Source of the DNA: Sphingopyxis sp.
Lineage (GTDB): Bacteria; Pseudomonadota; Alphaproteobacteria; Sphingomonadales; Sphingomonadaceae
DNA length: 64,000 bases
Reading direction: 5' to 3'
NCBI GenBank assembly: GCA_013823985.1
Contig: PNNB01000047.1
Span: forward strand, 243,690-307,689
Both the position numbers and the translations under genes were made by a program. Below are positions 47,216 to 56,565 of this stretch, piece after piece (the first letter of the stretch is position 1; each line of letters opens with the position of its first letter). The notes below the pieces were generated by a model. The model was given only the letters and a program-made list of their open reading frames with translations. It did not search any database and was not told the origin of the DNA.

Positions 47216-48301
47216 GTGGATATAGAAATCGAACCAGAGCAGCGCTTTGGCTTTAGCGGAAGCTGGCGCGAATTCGCTCCGATTGCCTTATCAAATGCCC
47301 TACTGACATTGGTCACTTTGGGGATTTACCGTTTCTGGGCCATCCGGCGTGAACGCGAATATCTCTGGAGCCATACATGGTTTTTGGACGAATGGCTGGA
47401 ATGGACAGGTACAGCCAAAGAGTTACTCGTCGGGTTTATCTTCGCTGCCATCCTGCTTGGCGGGCCCTTGTTGATCTTGCAATTCGGCATTCAGGCCCTT
47501 GCCTTTCGAGGTCATGGAACAGCCGCAATCGTCGTCAGCGTCATCACGTTGCTCTTCTTCAACTTCGTTGTAGGCGTCGCGCGCTTTCGTGCCTTACGCT
47601 ATCGTTTAAATCGCACATATTGGAAGGGAATAAGAGGCGGATCCGATGAGCCGGGTTGGGCTTATGGATTTTCCAATCTTTGGAAATGGGTCGCAAATTA
47701 CCTCAGCCTCGGCTCCGCTGTTGCATGGTCTATGACAACATTATGGAACGACAAGTGGAACCAGATGAGCTTCGGCAATATCCCGTTCCGCTCTACGGCC
47801 AAAGTGCGACCGGTACTCGTGCCCTTCATTTGCCTCTATCTTACGCCGATTCTGCTGATGATCGTCACGGTCACTTATATATTGGTGCAGGGTACGATGG
47901 TTCAGGGAGTCTACGTATTTATTGACGCACCCCCGGCTATCAGGATCGCTTTTTTCCTTCTGATTACCTTCCTGATTTACACGCTGATCTCTCTGATCTT
48001 CGTGATTTATTATGCAGCCTTTTTTCGTAACGCCGTTTCCCAATTGTCGTGGGGCAACCTCCAATTCTCGTTTGAAGCGGAAGGTGGGGAATGGTTCATG
48101 TTGTTTCTTGTAGATGCCCTGATCATCATTGCCACTCTCGGGATCGGCACCTTTTTTCTCGGTTATCGGCATTGGGCATTTTTTGCGAAGCATATGGCTG
48201 TCCACGGAGAACTGGATGAAACATCGCTTCAACAAACATCGACCCGGAATGAGAAATATAGCGATGGGTGGCTGGATGCGATGGACATCGGGGCATTTTG
48301 A
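47216..48301 (+). CDS. DUF898 family membrane protein
   Basis: 361-residue polytopic membrane protein (about 6-8 segments) of the DUF898/YjgN family, function unknown. The repeating motif FSGSWREFAPIALSNALLTLVTLGIYRFWAIRREREYLWSHT, then a second similar unit near RFRALRYRLNRTYWKGIRG. The GTG at 47216 has a GGGGG 8 nt before; a TTG at 47174 would extend it by 14 residues. Confidence 0.75.
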   Translation: MDIEIEPEQRFGFSGSWREFAPIALSNALLTLVTLGIYRFWAIRREREYLWSHTWFLDEWLEWTGTAKELLVGFIFAAILLGGPLLILQFGIQALAFRGHGTAAIVVSVITLLFFNFVVGVARFRALRYRLNRTYWKGIRGGSDEPGWAYGFSNLWKWVANYLSLGSAVAWSMTTLWNDKWNQMSFGNIPFRSTAKVRPVLVPFICLYLTPILLMIVTVTYILVQGTMVQGVYVFIDAPPAIRIAFFLLITFLIYTLISLIFVIYYAAFFRNAVSQLSWGNLQFSFEAEGGEWFMLFLVDALIIIATLGIGTFFLGYRHWAFFAKHMAVHGELDETSLQQTSTRNEKYSDGWLDAMDIGAF

Positions 48302-48355
48302 TTTTCGGAAAATCGGCTATTGGTCCATGCGTTCCGTAACATCGCAGGGCGACAA

Positions 48356-49024
48356 ATGAAAAAGGCCGATATCTTCGAATTTTACCGCCGCCTTGCGGAT
48401 GCAAATCCGTCGCCCGAGACCGAACTTGCCTATGGCAATGTCTATCAGTTGCTGGTTGCAGTAGTGTGTTCGGCCCAGTCGACTGATGTCGGTGTGAACA
48501 AGGCGACCCAGCGGCTGTTTGCCGAGGTAAAGACGCCCGCGCAAATGGTGCAGTTGGGCGAAGAAGGCCTGAAAGAGCATATCAAAACCATCGGCCTATT
48601 CAACGGAAAGGCCAAAAATGTCATCGCTCTGTCGGAAATTTTGGTGCGCGACCATGGCGGAGAGGTCCCCGCCGACCGAGATGCGTTAGAGGCGCTGCCC
48701 GGTGTCGGACGCAAAACGGCTAATGTCGTCATGAACACCGCCTTTGGCGCAGAAACCTTTGCCGTCGACACGCATATATTTCGGGTCGGGAACCGGACAG
48801 GGCTGGCGCCCGGAAAAACCGTTCTCGCGGTTGAAAAAGCGCTCGACAAGCGCACGCCCCACCCCTTTCGGATCGGCGCGCATCATTGGTTGATCCTTCA
48901 CGGACGATATATCTGCAAGGCACGCACGCCAGAATGTTGGCGCTGTCCGGTCGCAGACCTGTGCCGTTTCAAACCGAAGACCGCAGCACCCAAAGGCAAG
49001 TCAGCCCCTATTCAGGTGGACTGA
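48356..49024 (+). CDS. nth: Endonuclease III
   Basis: 222-residue DNA glycosylase/AP lyase for oxidised pyrimidines. HhH region LEALPGVGRKTANVVMN contains the catalytic Lys; the Asp is in FAVDTHIFRVGNR, and the [4Fe-4S] pattern C-x6-C-x2-C-x5-C (CKARTPECWRCPVADLC) is complete. The ATG at 48356 gives the KKADIFEFYRRL start. Nth, mutM and mutY together give a full base-excision set in this window. Confidence 0.95.
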   Translation: MKKADIFEFYRRLADANPSPETELAYGNVYQLLVAVVCSAQSTDVGVNKATQRLFAEVKTPAQMVQLGEEGLKEHIKTIGLFNGKAKNVIALSEILVRDHGGEVPADRDALEALPGVGRKTANVVMNTAFGAETFAVDTHIFRVGNRTGLAPGKTVLAVEKALDKRTPHPFRIGAHHWLILHGRYICKARTPECWRCPVADLCRFKPKTAAPKGKSAPIQVD

Positions 49025-49067
49025 GATATTGTGATTATGCGGCCGTGATAAACTCGGGAGAATTGAA

Positions 49068-49460
49068 ATGAGAACATCAGTCATAGGAGTTGTAGCCCTC
49101 GCGCTCCTAACAGGTGGCGCAACAGCAGGCATTTCCGCAAAGAAAGAACCGGCTCCGGTTCGTGCGGTAGGCGAGCCTGTAAATTGCGTATCGCTCAGCC
49201 AGATACGGTCGACAAAAGTGATCGACAACAGCACCATTGATTTCAAAATGGCAGGTGGGAAAACCTATCGAAACTCTTTGCCAAGCAGTTGCCCTGGCTT
49301 GAAGTTTGAAGACCGCTTTTCCTACCGCACTTCGCTAAACCAGCTGTGCAGCGTGGATATCGTGCGCGTACTTCATGATTATGGCGGTCGCTTGACCGAA
49401 GGCGCGGGTTGTGGGCTTGGAAAATTCCAGCCGGTCGAGAAAATCAGCGCCGCCCCTTAA
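49068..49460 (+). CDS. Exported DUF6491-like protein
   Basis: 130-residue secreted protein with a signal peptide (about 1-22). The mature part has Cys residues in VNCVSLSQIRSTKVIDNSTIDFKM, SSCPGL, QLC and GAGCGLGKF, a pattern like DUF6491 (small periplasmic proteins of unknown role). Four cysteines may form two disulfides. It is convergent with the fatty-acid-type operon. Confidence 0.7.
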   Translation: MRTSVIGVVALALLTGGATAGISAKKEPAPVRAVGEPVNCVSLSQIRSTKVIDNSTIDFKMAGGKTYRNSLPSSCPGLKFEDRFSYRTSLNQLCSVDIVRVLHDYGGRLTEGAGCGLGKFQPVEKISAAP

Positions 49461-49469
49461 CCAATTCGC

Positions 49470-50243
49470 TTATTTGCCTGTCCAATTGCCTGGCCGCTTT
49501 TCAACGAAGGCGGCCATGCCCTCTTTCTGGTCTGCCGAACCGAACAATCCGTGAAACAGGCGACGTTCAAAAACAACGCCCTGCTGTAATGTCGTTTCAA
49601 AGGCTGCGTTGACCATTTCTTTGGTAGCAAGAGCAGCGAGTGGCGCCATCGCGGCAATCGCTTCCGCCGTCTTCACAGCTTCGTCAACCAGTTCGGCAGC
49701 GGGAACGACTTTAGCAACCAAGCCCGACCGTTCGGCTTCGGCCGCATCCATCATACGTCCGGTCAGGCACATTTCCATGGCCTTTGCCTTGCCGATCGCA
49801 CGTGTCAGACGTTGCGACCCGCCCATGCCGGGGGTCACCGCCAGCTTGATTTCGGGCTGGCCGAATTTGGCATTGTCGCCGGCAATGATAAAATCCGCCA
49901 TCATCGCCAGTTCGCAACCACCTCCCAGCGCAAACCCGTTGACCGCCGCGATCCACGGCTTGCGTGTTGCGGTGACGCGGTCATATCCCGCGAAAAAGTT
50001 GCTTCCATACATGTCGGCGAAGGACTGGGATGCCATTTCCTTGATATCCGCACCCGCAGCAAAGGCTTTTTCGCTGCCCGTCAGCACCGCGCAGCGCTGG
50101 CTGTCATCGGCATCGAAAGCGGAAAAGGCAGCAATAAGATCCGAGAGCAGCTGGCTGTTCAGCGCGTTCAGCGCTTGGGGCCGGTTCAGCGTGATGAGTG
50201 TAACGGCACCGCGTTGTTCAACGAGCAAGGTCTCATAAGTCAT
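49470..50243 (-). CDS. Enoyl-CoA hydratase
   Basis: 257-residue crotonase-fold hydratase adding water to trans-2-enoyl-CoA. Family blocks: [16 protein letters not shown], the oxyanion region [29 protein letters not shown], and [22 protein letters not shown] with catalytic Glu. The ATG at 50243 overlaps the stop of the upstream hydrolase (ATGA), so the three-gene operon reads acyl-CoA dehydrogenase, 3-hydroxyisobutyryl-CoA hydrolase-like, then this hydratase. Confidence 0.92.
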   Translation of the reverse strand: MTYETLLVEQRGAVTLITLNRPQALNALNSQLLSDLIAAFSAFDADDSQRCAVLTGSEKAFAAGADIKEMASQSFADMYGSNFFAGYDRVTATRKPWIAAVNGFALGGGCELAMMADFIIAGDNAKFGQPEIKLAVTPGMGGSQRLTRAIGKAKAMEMCLTGRMMDAAEAERSGLVAKVVPAAELVDEAVKTAEAIAAMAPLAALATKEMVNAAFETTLQQGVVFERRLFHGLFGSADQKEGMAAFVEKRPGNWTGK

Positions 50244-51289
50244 AAAGGCTTCCATTCTTCATCAGCGGGCAACCCCGCAAATATAGTGTCGAGCAGCGCG
50301 TCGGTGACATCTTGCGGTTGCGCGGGATCCCATTTGGGCGCGTTATCCTTGTCGACAATCACCGCCCGCACACCCTCCGCAAAATCGGGACGGGTCAGGA
50401 CGCGGCTGGCGATGCGGTATTCCATCGCCATATTGTCCGCAAAGTCGTCCAGCTTGAGGCTCTCTGCCAATTGGCGCAGCGCCACCTTGCAGGTCTGCGG
50501 GCTTTTTGATCGCAACGTCGCCGCTTCCCGCATCGCCCAATCGCTTTCGTCCGCATCGAGGCTCGCCAAAATATCTTCGAACCTGTCCGAAGCAAAATGG
50601 CGGTTTATCTGGAACAGCGTTTCGACAATTTTGGACGGAGGCGGACTCACCGCCAAAGTTCCCAATATGCCGTCAATCCGGTCAATATCTTCAACCGCAA
50701 TCCGCGCCTTGGCGTCGGCCAACGATTCGCTCGGGATATAATGCGAAGCCAAACCGAGCGCGAGGCAGCCTGGTCCCGCAATCCGTGCACCAGTCAACGC
50801 GAGGAACTGCCCGACGCGTCCCTCAAGCCGCGACAGATACCAGCCACCGCCAACGTCTGGGAACAGGCCGATACCCGTTTCAGGCATCGCAAACCGGGTA
50901 TTTTCTGTCGCCACACGGAAACGCGCAGGCTGACTGATGCCTACGCCGCCACCCATGGTGATGCCGTCCATGAAGGCGACCACAGGCTTGGGATAGGTGA
51001 ACAGCAAATGGTTGAGTTGATACTCGTCGTGAAAGAACTGCCGTCCCGATTTTCCCACATCGTTCAAGGCGGAATTGCGGAGAAAGGCGATATCGCCCCC
51101 CGCACAAAAACCTCGCCCTTCGGCATGGTCGATGATGATGCATTTCACCTTCTTCGACGTCTGCCATTTGACAAGAATGTCGGTCATGGCATGCACCATA
51201 TCCAGCGTAAGGGCGTGCAATGCTGAAGGCCGGTTGAGACTGATTATCCCGGCATGGCCTTCGATCCGCGTCACTATGTCCTGCGTCAT
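50240..51289 (-). CDS. 3-hydroxyisobutyryl-CoA hydrolase-like crotonase
   Basis: 349-residue crotonase-fold enzyme of the 3-hydroxyisobutyryl-CoA hydrolase type (valine catabolism): [82 protein letters not shown]. The length (about 350) and C-terminal extension favour HIBCH over a plain hydratase. Overlaps both neighbours by 4 nt. Confidence 0.88.
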   Translation of the reverse strand: MTQDIVTRIEGHAGIISLNRPSALHALTLDMVHAMTDILVKWQTSKKVKCIIIDHAEGRGFCAGGDIAFLRNSALNDVGKSGRQFFHDEYQLNHLLFTYPKPVVAFMDGITMGGGVGISQPARFRVATENTRFAMPETGIGLFPDVGGGWYLSRLEGRVGQFLALTGARIAGPGCLALGLASHYIPSESLADAKARIAVEDIDRIDGILGTLAVSPPPSKIVETLFQINRHFASDRFEDILASLDADESDWAMREAATLRSKSPQTCKVALRQLAESLKLDDFADNMAMEYRIASRVLTRPDFAEGVRAVIVDKDNAPKWDPAQPQDVTDALLDTIFAGLPADEEWKPL

Positions 51290-52431
51290 TGGCGCAACAG
51301 GTCCCGGCCGATGATCATCCGCATAACCTGATTGGTGCCTTCGAGGATCGAATGGACCCGCAAATCGCGCCAGAAGCGTTCAATCGGGTAATCGCGGAGA
51401 TATCCATACCCGCCGAAAAGTTGCAGCGCCTTGTTGACGATTTCGCTGCCGCTGTCCGTCGCCAACCGCTTGGCCATCGCCGAAAAGCGGGACTTGTCGG
51501 GTGCATTCGCGCTGACCTTGGCCGCCGCCATATAAAGCAACGCCCGCGCTGCTTCGAGGTCGGTCGCCATGTCGGCCAGCATGAACTGCGTATTTTGAAA
51601 ATCGGCAACCGGCTGCCCGAACTGCTGGCGTTCTTTGGTATATCTGATCGCTTCGTCAAGGCAACGCTGTGCACCGCCGAGCGAACAGGCGCCAATATTC
51701 AGCCGCCCGCCGTCCAGACCCATCATGGCAAAACGGAAACCATCGCCTTCGGCCCCGACGCGGTTGGTAACCGGCACGCGGCAATCTTCAAAAATCACCT
51801 GCGCCGTCGGCGAAGAATTCCAGCCCAATTTCTTTTCTGGCGCACCAAAGCTCAGGCCCGGTGTATCCTTTTCAACAACAAGGCAGCTAATGCCTTTTGC
51901 GCCATTATCACCGGTACGGACCATCACGACATAGACATCATTATAGCCCGCGCCGCTGATGAACTGCTTCGTTCCATTCAGGACATAATGGTCGCCATCA
52001 AGCCGCGCGGTCGTTTTCAGCGCAGCCGCATCCGATCCACTGCCCGGTTCGGTCAGGCAATAGGATGCAATCTTGTCCATGCCGATCAGGTCCGGCAGGA
52101 AACGGGCTTTCAGTTCGGAACTGCCAAAGCAGTCGATCATCCAGGCCGCCATATTGTGGATGGAAATAAACGCGCTCGTCGAAGGACAGCCATAGGCCAT
52201 CGCTTCCATGATGAGTGCGGCTTCGAGCCGGCCGAGCCCGGTACCACCCGATTCTTCCGAGACGTAGATGGCACCAAAGCCAAGCTGACCCGCCGCCTTC
52301 CAGACATCGACCGGATAGTGGCTTTTCTCATCCCATTCCGCCGCAAAGGGCGTAATGGCATCTGCCGTGAATTTGCGCGCCATATCCTGGATGGCAACCT
52401 GATCTTCGTTAAGGTCAAATTGGTTCTGCAT
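51286..52431 (-). CDS. Acyl-CoA dehydrogenase (isobutyryl-type likely)
   Basis: 381-residue FAD flavoprotein oxidising acyl-CoA to enoyl-CoA. Motifs: YCLTEPGSGSDAAALKT, FEDCRVPVTNRVG, and the C-terminal DLRVHSILEGTNQVMRMIIGRDLL (catalytic Glu in ILEGTN). As first gene of the operon with an HIBCH and a hydratase, it probably acts on isobutyryl-CoA from valine; other branched acyl-CoAs are possible. Confidence 0.9.
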   Translation of the reverse strand: MQNQFDLNEDQVAIQDMARKFTADAITPFAAEWDEKSHYPVDVWKAAGQLGFGAIYVSEESGGTGLGRLEAALIMEAMAYGCPSTSAFISIHNMAAWMIDCFGSSELKARFLPDLIGMDKIASYCLTEPGSGSDAAALKTTARLDGDHYVLNGTKQFISGAGYNDVYVVMVRTGDNGAKGISCLVVEKDTPGLSFGAPEKKLGWNSSPTAQVIFEDCRVPVTNRVGAEGDGFRFAMMGLDGGRLNIGACSLGGAQRCLDEAIRYTKERQQFGQPVADFQNTQFMLADMATDLEAARALLYMAAAKVSANAPDKSRFSAMAKRLATDSGSEIVNKALQLFGGYGYLRDYPIERFWRDLRVHSILEGTNQVMRMIIGRDLLRQ

Positions 52432-52459
52432 GGGGGCGCCGTAGCACCCCGTATTTGAC

Positions 52460-52951
52460 TTATCCAGCCATTAGCTTGGGACACCGGACATAATGATAGG
52501 TCATCCCGCTTTCGCCGTCTGTACGGGTCAGTTTCTCGCGATTCTCACTCATCTCGAAACCGATGCTCTTGGTCCATTTCTCGCCCTCACCAACAAAGTC
52601 AAATTCCGCTTGGATCGTTTTGGACGTCATGCGTTTGCCCGCGGTCATCGTTCCCGCCGATTCGTGGAATTTCAGCAGCCTCCCCTGCAAAGAAACCACA
52701 TTTTCACTGTGTTCAGGATCAATCGGACAGTCGGCAGCGGTCTTGGCCCATCGCCCCTGAAACCCGCTGGGAAACTGATTGATGGCGATTTCCAGGGGCA
52801 CCTCAGCGACTGGCGCTGCCGGGGACTGTGAAGCGGGGACCGTAACCGGGTCAGTTTTGGCTTCGGCTTGCTGTTCAGAGGCAACGGGCAGGCACGACCC
52901 CACCATAACGCCCAGTAAACTTGCACCTACACATATCAATCTGGCCGTCAT
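52460..52951 (-). CDS. Small lipoprotein of unknown function
   Basis: 163-residue protein starting [20 protein letters not shown], a signal peptide with a plausible lipobox (VGSC, Cys at about residue 20), then an Ala/Pro-rich linker and a domain with [16 protein letters not shown] and [12 protein letters not shown] frame continues upstream to 53173 but that part is only the antisense of the tRNA, so the ATG at 52951 is the real start. No family recognised. Confidence 0.6.
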   Translation of the reverse strand: MTARLICVGASLLGVMVGSCLPVASEQQAEAKTDPVTVPASQSPAAPVAEVPLEIAINQFPSGFQGRWAKTAADCPIDPEHSENVVSLQGRLLKFHESAGTMTAGKRMTSKTIQAEFDFVGEGEKWTKSIGFEMSENREKLTRTDGESGMTYHYVRCPKLMAG

Positions 52952-53095
52952 GTCGCTTACCTCATTTTGTCTCGGAAAACGGTCAGAAAGACGATGAGTT
53001 CCCTGCAGAATCGAATATCTCGACCAGCACCCGCACATGCTCCAAAAAAAAGCACTTGGCGAAAACGGCTGGAGCCTGCTACTCGGCCGCCATCC

Positions 53096-53172
53096 GCACC
53101 CATAGCTCAGCTGGATAGAGCGCTGCCCTCCGAAGGCAGAGGCCAGAGGTTCGAATCCTCTTGGGTGCGCCA
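53096..53172 (+). tRNA. tRNA-Arg (anticodon CCG)
   Basis: 77 nt including an encoded CCA. The acceptor GCACCCA (53096) pairs with TGGGTGC (53162-53168); anticodon stem CTGCC/GGCAG encloses loop CTCCGAA with anticodon CCG at 53130-53132; T-arm GGTTCGAATC is present. Decodes CGG. It lies at the junction between core and accessory DNA. Confidence 0.95.
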
Positions 53173-53364
53173 CTCAGTCAATAGAATCAACGAGTTGACC
53201 GACTTCTCAATCGAAGCCGCCATTTCCGGCGGAGTTCTGCGGGCTTTCGCAGACCCAATTTCGGCATTGAAGTCAAAAGCGTCTCTGTTGAGAGATATTG
53301 GACCGAGATTCTCACTCCCGTCTCAGCGGGCTAAAAAACTGACCTCTGCTGGTGGTTGGCGGAT

Positions 53365-55053
53365 TCAGACGAATCCAAGTGCGTGCTTTTGATCATCCCA
53401 CGAAAGCGGGAGCTCGGTGTCGAGAAGCTTACGGGCTGTAAGTCCGAGGGGCTGACGCCCTTCCACAATCGCTACAACGATATCTGGCGCGAGGCATGCG
53501 ACCCTTAAAAGTTTGCCCATTCGGATGCGGCAACGCTTGTGCTCGGCTGCGAGGACCGGATTGGATTTGTGTGGATTCGCCCTAACAAGCGCGAGCGTGG
53601 ATCTTGCATCAGCGAGCAAATTTACCAGCCGCTCGTCACGCATCACTGGCGAATCGCGGTCGCTCGTAGGTGGAATGACCAGCCGAAGTTCCTGACCACG
53701 GCGAACTTTGGCAGCCGCACACTCAATTACGAGGTTGGTGGAACTTGTTGCCGGGATCTGAGCAATAGGAAGTGTCGTCATCGTGCCGGCGTTGTTGAAG
53801 GTTAGGACTACCTTGCCTTCATGCAGTTCGATGCGATGGATGATGCGTTGTAAGATATCGTGCTTCTGCAAGTCGGGAAGCAAGGGAAGATTTTTTGCGA
53901 TGGTAGCGCATCCAGCGATAACCGCCCGCAACTGCTCGGCATTATAACTATCTGACTGCAGCAAACTCTCTACTTCGGTTGGCCTGTGTAGCGTGCGAAC
54001 AATCTGATCAATTACGATGGCCTCGATATCCTGAGCCTTTACCCGCCAAGCCGTGTTCTGATCGACCAGTTCAGGGCGCGTGTTGTAGTAGCGGAACCTT
54101 CGATTGCCCTTCTGGGTGTGGGAACACACCATCGCCCTTCCCTCACCATCATACAGCAATCCAGTCAGCAGGCTTACCTTGGATGATCTGGTACGGCGGT
54201 TTCCACCTTGGCTCCGCTCGGCGAGTTTCACCTGAACCTTGTCCCACAGTTCTTCTGGAACGATTGCCTCATGCTCTCCTTCAAAGGCCTCGCCCTTATG
54301 AACAATCATACCGCGGTAAATGCGGTTAGAGAGCAAATGATAGAGCGTGCCCCGCTCGAAGGAACATCCACCCCTGTTTCCGGTGCTGGTCCTCACCTGA
54401 ACTTTGGTGCGGTAGCCCTCGCGCTTCAACTCATCGACAAGCTCGCGGACTGAGTTTAGGTCGGCATAGCGCTGCATGATGTGCCGCACCAACTCTGCTT
54501 CGGTCTCGTTCACCACCAGCTTCCGGTCGACTACATCATAGCCCAGCGGTAGTGGCCCGCCCATCCAAATGCCTTTACGCTTTGAAGCGGCAATCTTGTC
54601 GCGGATGCGTTCGCCGGTAACCTCCCGTTCGAACTGTGCGAACGACAATAGCATGTTGAGGGTGAGGCGCCCCATGCTGGTAGTAGTGTTGAATGACTGG
54701 GTAATAGAGACAAAACTTGCTTCTTGTTTGTCGAGTATTTCAACGATCTTCGCAAAATCCGATAGCGAGCGGGTCAGTCGGTCGATCTTGTAGAGAAGGA
54801 TAATATCGACCTTACCTTCTTCGATATCTGCAAGGAGGCGTTTTAGCGCTGGGCGATCCATCGTGCCGCCGGAGAATCCGCCATCATCGTAACGATCTTT
54901 GACCAGCGACCAGCCTTCGTGCCGTTGGCTTAGGGCATAGGCTGCGCACGCATCGTATTGGGCGTCGAGGCTGTTATATTCTTGTTCAAGGCCGTCCTCG
55001 GTAGATTTGCGTGTGTAAATGGCACAACGAACAACTTTGCGAGAGCCAGACAT
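53365..55053 (-). CDS. Large serine recombinase (integrase of a mobile cassette)
   Basis: 562-residue site-specific recombinase. The N-terminal resolvase domain (about 1-150) starts CAIYTRKSTEDG, with the catalytic Ser in RKST, and includes YKIDRLTRSLSDF; then a recombinase domain (PLPLGYDVVDRKLVVNETEA), a zinc-ribbon-like region (TGLLYDGEGRAMVCSHTQKGNRRFRYY) and a coiled C-terminus. Such enzymes cut and join att sites with one-way control. It follows a DUF2924 gene by 1 nt, and lies 192 bp from tRNA-Arg. Confidence 0.9.
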   Translation of the reverse strand: MSGSRKVVRCAIYTRKSTEDGLEQEYNSLDAQYDACAAYALSQRHEGWSLVKDRYDDGGFSGGTMDRPALKRLLADIEEGKVDIILLYKIDRLTRSLSDFAKIVEILDKQEASFVSITQSFNTTTSMGRLTLNMLLSFAQFEREVTGERIRDKIAASKRKGIWMGGPLPLGYDVVDRKLVVNETEAELVRHIMQRYADLNSVRELVDELKREGYRTKVQVRTSTGNRGGCSFERGTLYHLLSNRIYRGMIVHKGEAFEGEHEAIVPEELWDKVQVKLAERSQGGNRRTRSSKVSLLTGLLYDGEGRAMVCSHTQKGNRRFRYYNTRPELVDQNTAWRVKAQDIEAIVIDQIVRTLHRPTEVESLLQSDSYNAEQLRAVIAGCATIAKNLPLLPDLQKHDILQRIIHRIELHEGKVVLTFNNAGTMTTLPIAQIPATSSTNLVIECAAAKVRRGQELRLVIPPTSDRDSPVMRDERLVNLLADARSTLALVRANPHKSNPVLAAEHKRCRIRMGKLLRVACLAPDIVVAIVEGRQPLGLTARKLLDTELPLSWDDQKHALGFV

Positions 55054-55054
55054 T

Positions 55055-55513
55055 TCAGCCCTGCCCTCGTTTCAGGCCAAAGAATCGCGGGCCTGACCAG
55101 TGCGCGCCGGTCACCTTTCGGGCGATCTCCGACAGTGATCGGTAGGTCGAACCATTCCAGTCAAAACCTTGTTCGTTCTTGGTGACCGATATGGTCTTGC
55201 GGTTCCATTCGCGGACGAACCGCGTGCCGTGGACAATAGATGCCCTCCGTTCATTGACCGGCCCATTTACGTCATGGTCTGCTTGCCCTCCCCTCATCCG
55301 GCTCGCCGCTATTCGGTCGAGTTGGCGTTCGATTTGTAATGGTAGTTTGCCTTTCTGTTTCTCCTGCAGGCGATAAGCGATCAGATGCTTGATACGACTG
55401 GCTGGAAGATTTGGCAGATCTTCGCCGGAAAGCACTTTCCATTGATCGTGCAGTTGCGTTGGCGACAGTGTCGTCAACGTGTCGAGTTTAATATCGCATT
55501 TTGTCCGAGACAT
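55055..55513 (-). CDS. DUF2924 protein (recombinase cassette partner)
   Basis: 152-residue basic protein with QLHDQWKVLSGEDLPNLPASRIKHLIAYRLQEKQKGKLP at the N-terminal half and IVHGTRFVREWNRKTISVTKNEQGFDWNGSTYRSLSEIARKVTGAHWSGPRFFGLK at the C-terminal half; these blocks are diagnostic of DUF2924. Found next to serine recombinases in alphaproteobacterial integrative elements, and probably helps DNA binding or recombination direction; that role is inferred. Separated from the recombinase by 1 nt. Confidence 0.82.
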   Translation of the reverse strand: MSRTKCDIKLDTLTTLSPTQLHDQWKVLSGEDLPNLPASRIKHLIAYRLQEKQKGKLPLQIERQLDRIAASRMRGGQADHDVNGPVNERRASIVHGTRFVREWNRKTISVTKNEQGFDWNGSTYRSLSEIARKVTGAHWSGPRFFGLKRGQG

Positions 55514-55515
55514 GG

Positions 55516-55776
55516 TCAGGCTTTAGGTGTGGTGATGATACGATAGCGGCGCACATCCTCAACCTTATTACTATCAATTACATAGCCCTTCTTCTTGAGG
55601 CCGGTCATGAAGGCACGGGTTGAGTGCGGTAGCCAGCCGACTTTAGTCGACATGGCCTCTAGCGTAGCGCCGCCCTCGCGCGAAAGAAGATCGACAATCT
55701 GTTGGTGTTTAGTCGGGATCACCTTGGACTCCGCTGGCATATTCGAAAGCGCATTGGGTGTTTCTGACTTTGTCAT
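55516..55776 (-). CDS. DUF3489 protein (recombinase cassette partner)
   Basis: 86-residue protein with a winged-helix-like core: KHQQIVDLLSREGGATLEAMSTKVGWLPHSTRAFMTGLKKKGYVIDSNK, matching DUF3489. Likely a small DNA-binding regulator or accessory factor. ATG 55776 with GGAGAA upstream; a longer frame to 55821 is unlikely. It lies 2 nt before the DUF2924 gene, and is the first gene of the three-gene recombinase operon. Confidence 0.8.
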   Translation of the reverse strand: MTKSETPNALSNMPAESKVIPTKHQQIVDLLSREGGATLEAMSTKVGWLPHSTRAFMTGLKKKGYVIDSNKVEDVRRYRIITTPKA

Positions 55777-55944
55777 GGGTAGTTCTCCGGTTAAGGAACA
55801 GCTTTCTACTGCTCCCACCACCCAGAGCCCCGCTGGTAAGCCAGTCGAGGCAACGCGCAGGTCTAAAACCCGCTGCTCATGCCGAACAGCAATGCTTCCT
55901 CTGCTATGGAAGTCGAGCGCGTTGTTCCAATTTTCTTGGAAAAG

Positions 55945-56160
55945 TTAATTTGTCAGCTGATCAGGCCCAATGGCAACGACATCTATTAATCCATCGCCTA
56001 CGACGACACCGCTCACACGCACCCGCTTCTCGACATGGTCGACGGGCACCCGGTGCAGATCTAGCTTCCAGCGACCGCCCTGATCGCGGCGAAGTGCAAA
56101 GCCTCCGCCTTCACGGATCAGCGTCCCCGACTCTTCAATCCTCATGCCAATAGGTGTCAT
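55945..56160 (-). CDS. DUF5818-like small protein
   Basis: 71-residue protein: GTLIREGGGFALRRDQGGRWKLDL, then EKRVRVSGVVVGDGLIDVVAIGP. This layout (short basic OB-like strand pattern, GGxW, RVRVxG) matches DUF5818, frequent in sphingomonad accessory regions; function unknown. Its ATG overlaps the possible GTG start of the next (divergent) gene. Confidence 0.6.
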   Translation of the reverse strand: MTPIGMRIEESGTLIREGGGFALRRDQGGRWKLDLHRVPVDHVEKRVRVSGVVVGDGLIDVVAIGPDQLTN

Positions 56161-56462
56161 CGGCTGATTCCATAGCAGCCCCTGCCCCGTGTGCGAGTCA
56201 AATTGACGAGTGCCGACAATTGAAAAAGTTGGTTATGGACTTCAGCCGTCTTCTCGCCCTTCGTGATCCCATGGACAGTGACACGGAAGACCGTATTCGT
56301 CATATCTGCACGGAAATCGGAGTCATAATGGAAGATTCGAGCGTCTTAGCGCTGATATGGGCGAAGGACGTTGATGTGAGCGTGGCCGAGCGACTACAAT
56401 TGATTCGTGATGCGTATCTTCTGATTGGAAAGCTACTCAGGCAGGCTGAAGATCTGGTCTAA
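56154..56462 (+). CDS. Small helical protein of unknown function
   Basis: 102 residues, helical and acidic/leucine-rich (QLKKLVMDFSRLLALRDP ... RLQLIRDAYLLIGKLLRQAEDLV). It has no recognised domain. The GTG start at 56154 overlaps the divergent DUF5818-like start by 7 nt, so a shorter form from ATG 56235 (75 residues) is plausible. The only plus-strand gene in the island; it ends 104 bp before the Argonaute stop, convergent with it. Confidence 0.5.
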   Translation: MSSADSIAAPAPCASQIDECRQLKKLVMDFSRLLALRDPMDSDTEDRIRHICTEIGVIMEDSSVLALIWAKDVDVSVAERLQLIRDAYLLIGKLLRQAEDLV

Positions 56463-56565
56463 AAGAACGGCTGTTTTAATGGACAGTCGCGACAGTCTAC
56501 TATCCGGGAGAGAACATGGTAAGCTGACTTTCGTTCACATGGTTTAAAATGCCAGCGTCCATACA

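Noticed and set aside
51289..52458. 389-codon plus-strand frame opposite the acyl-CoA dehydrogenase
   Set aside because: Mirror frame of a clear enzyme gene; no domain.
52952..53173. In-frame N-terminal extension of the small lipoprotein, reading [14 protein letters not shown]
   Set aside because: It is the antisense translation of the tRNA-Arg gene, a well-known false annotation; the signal peptide starts at 52951.
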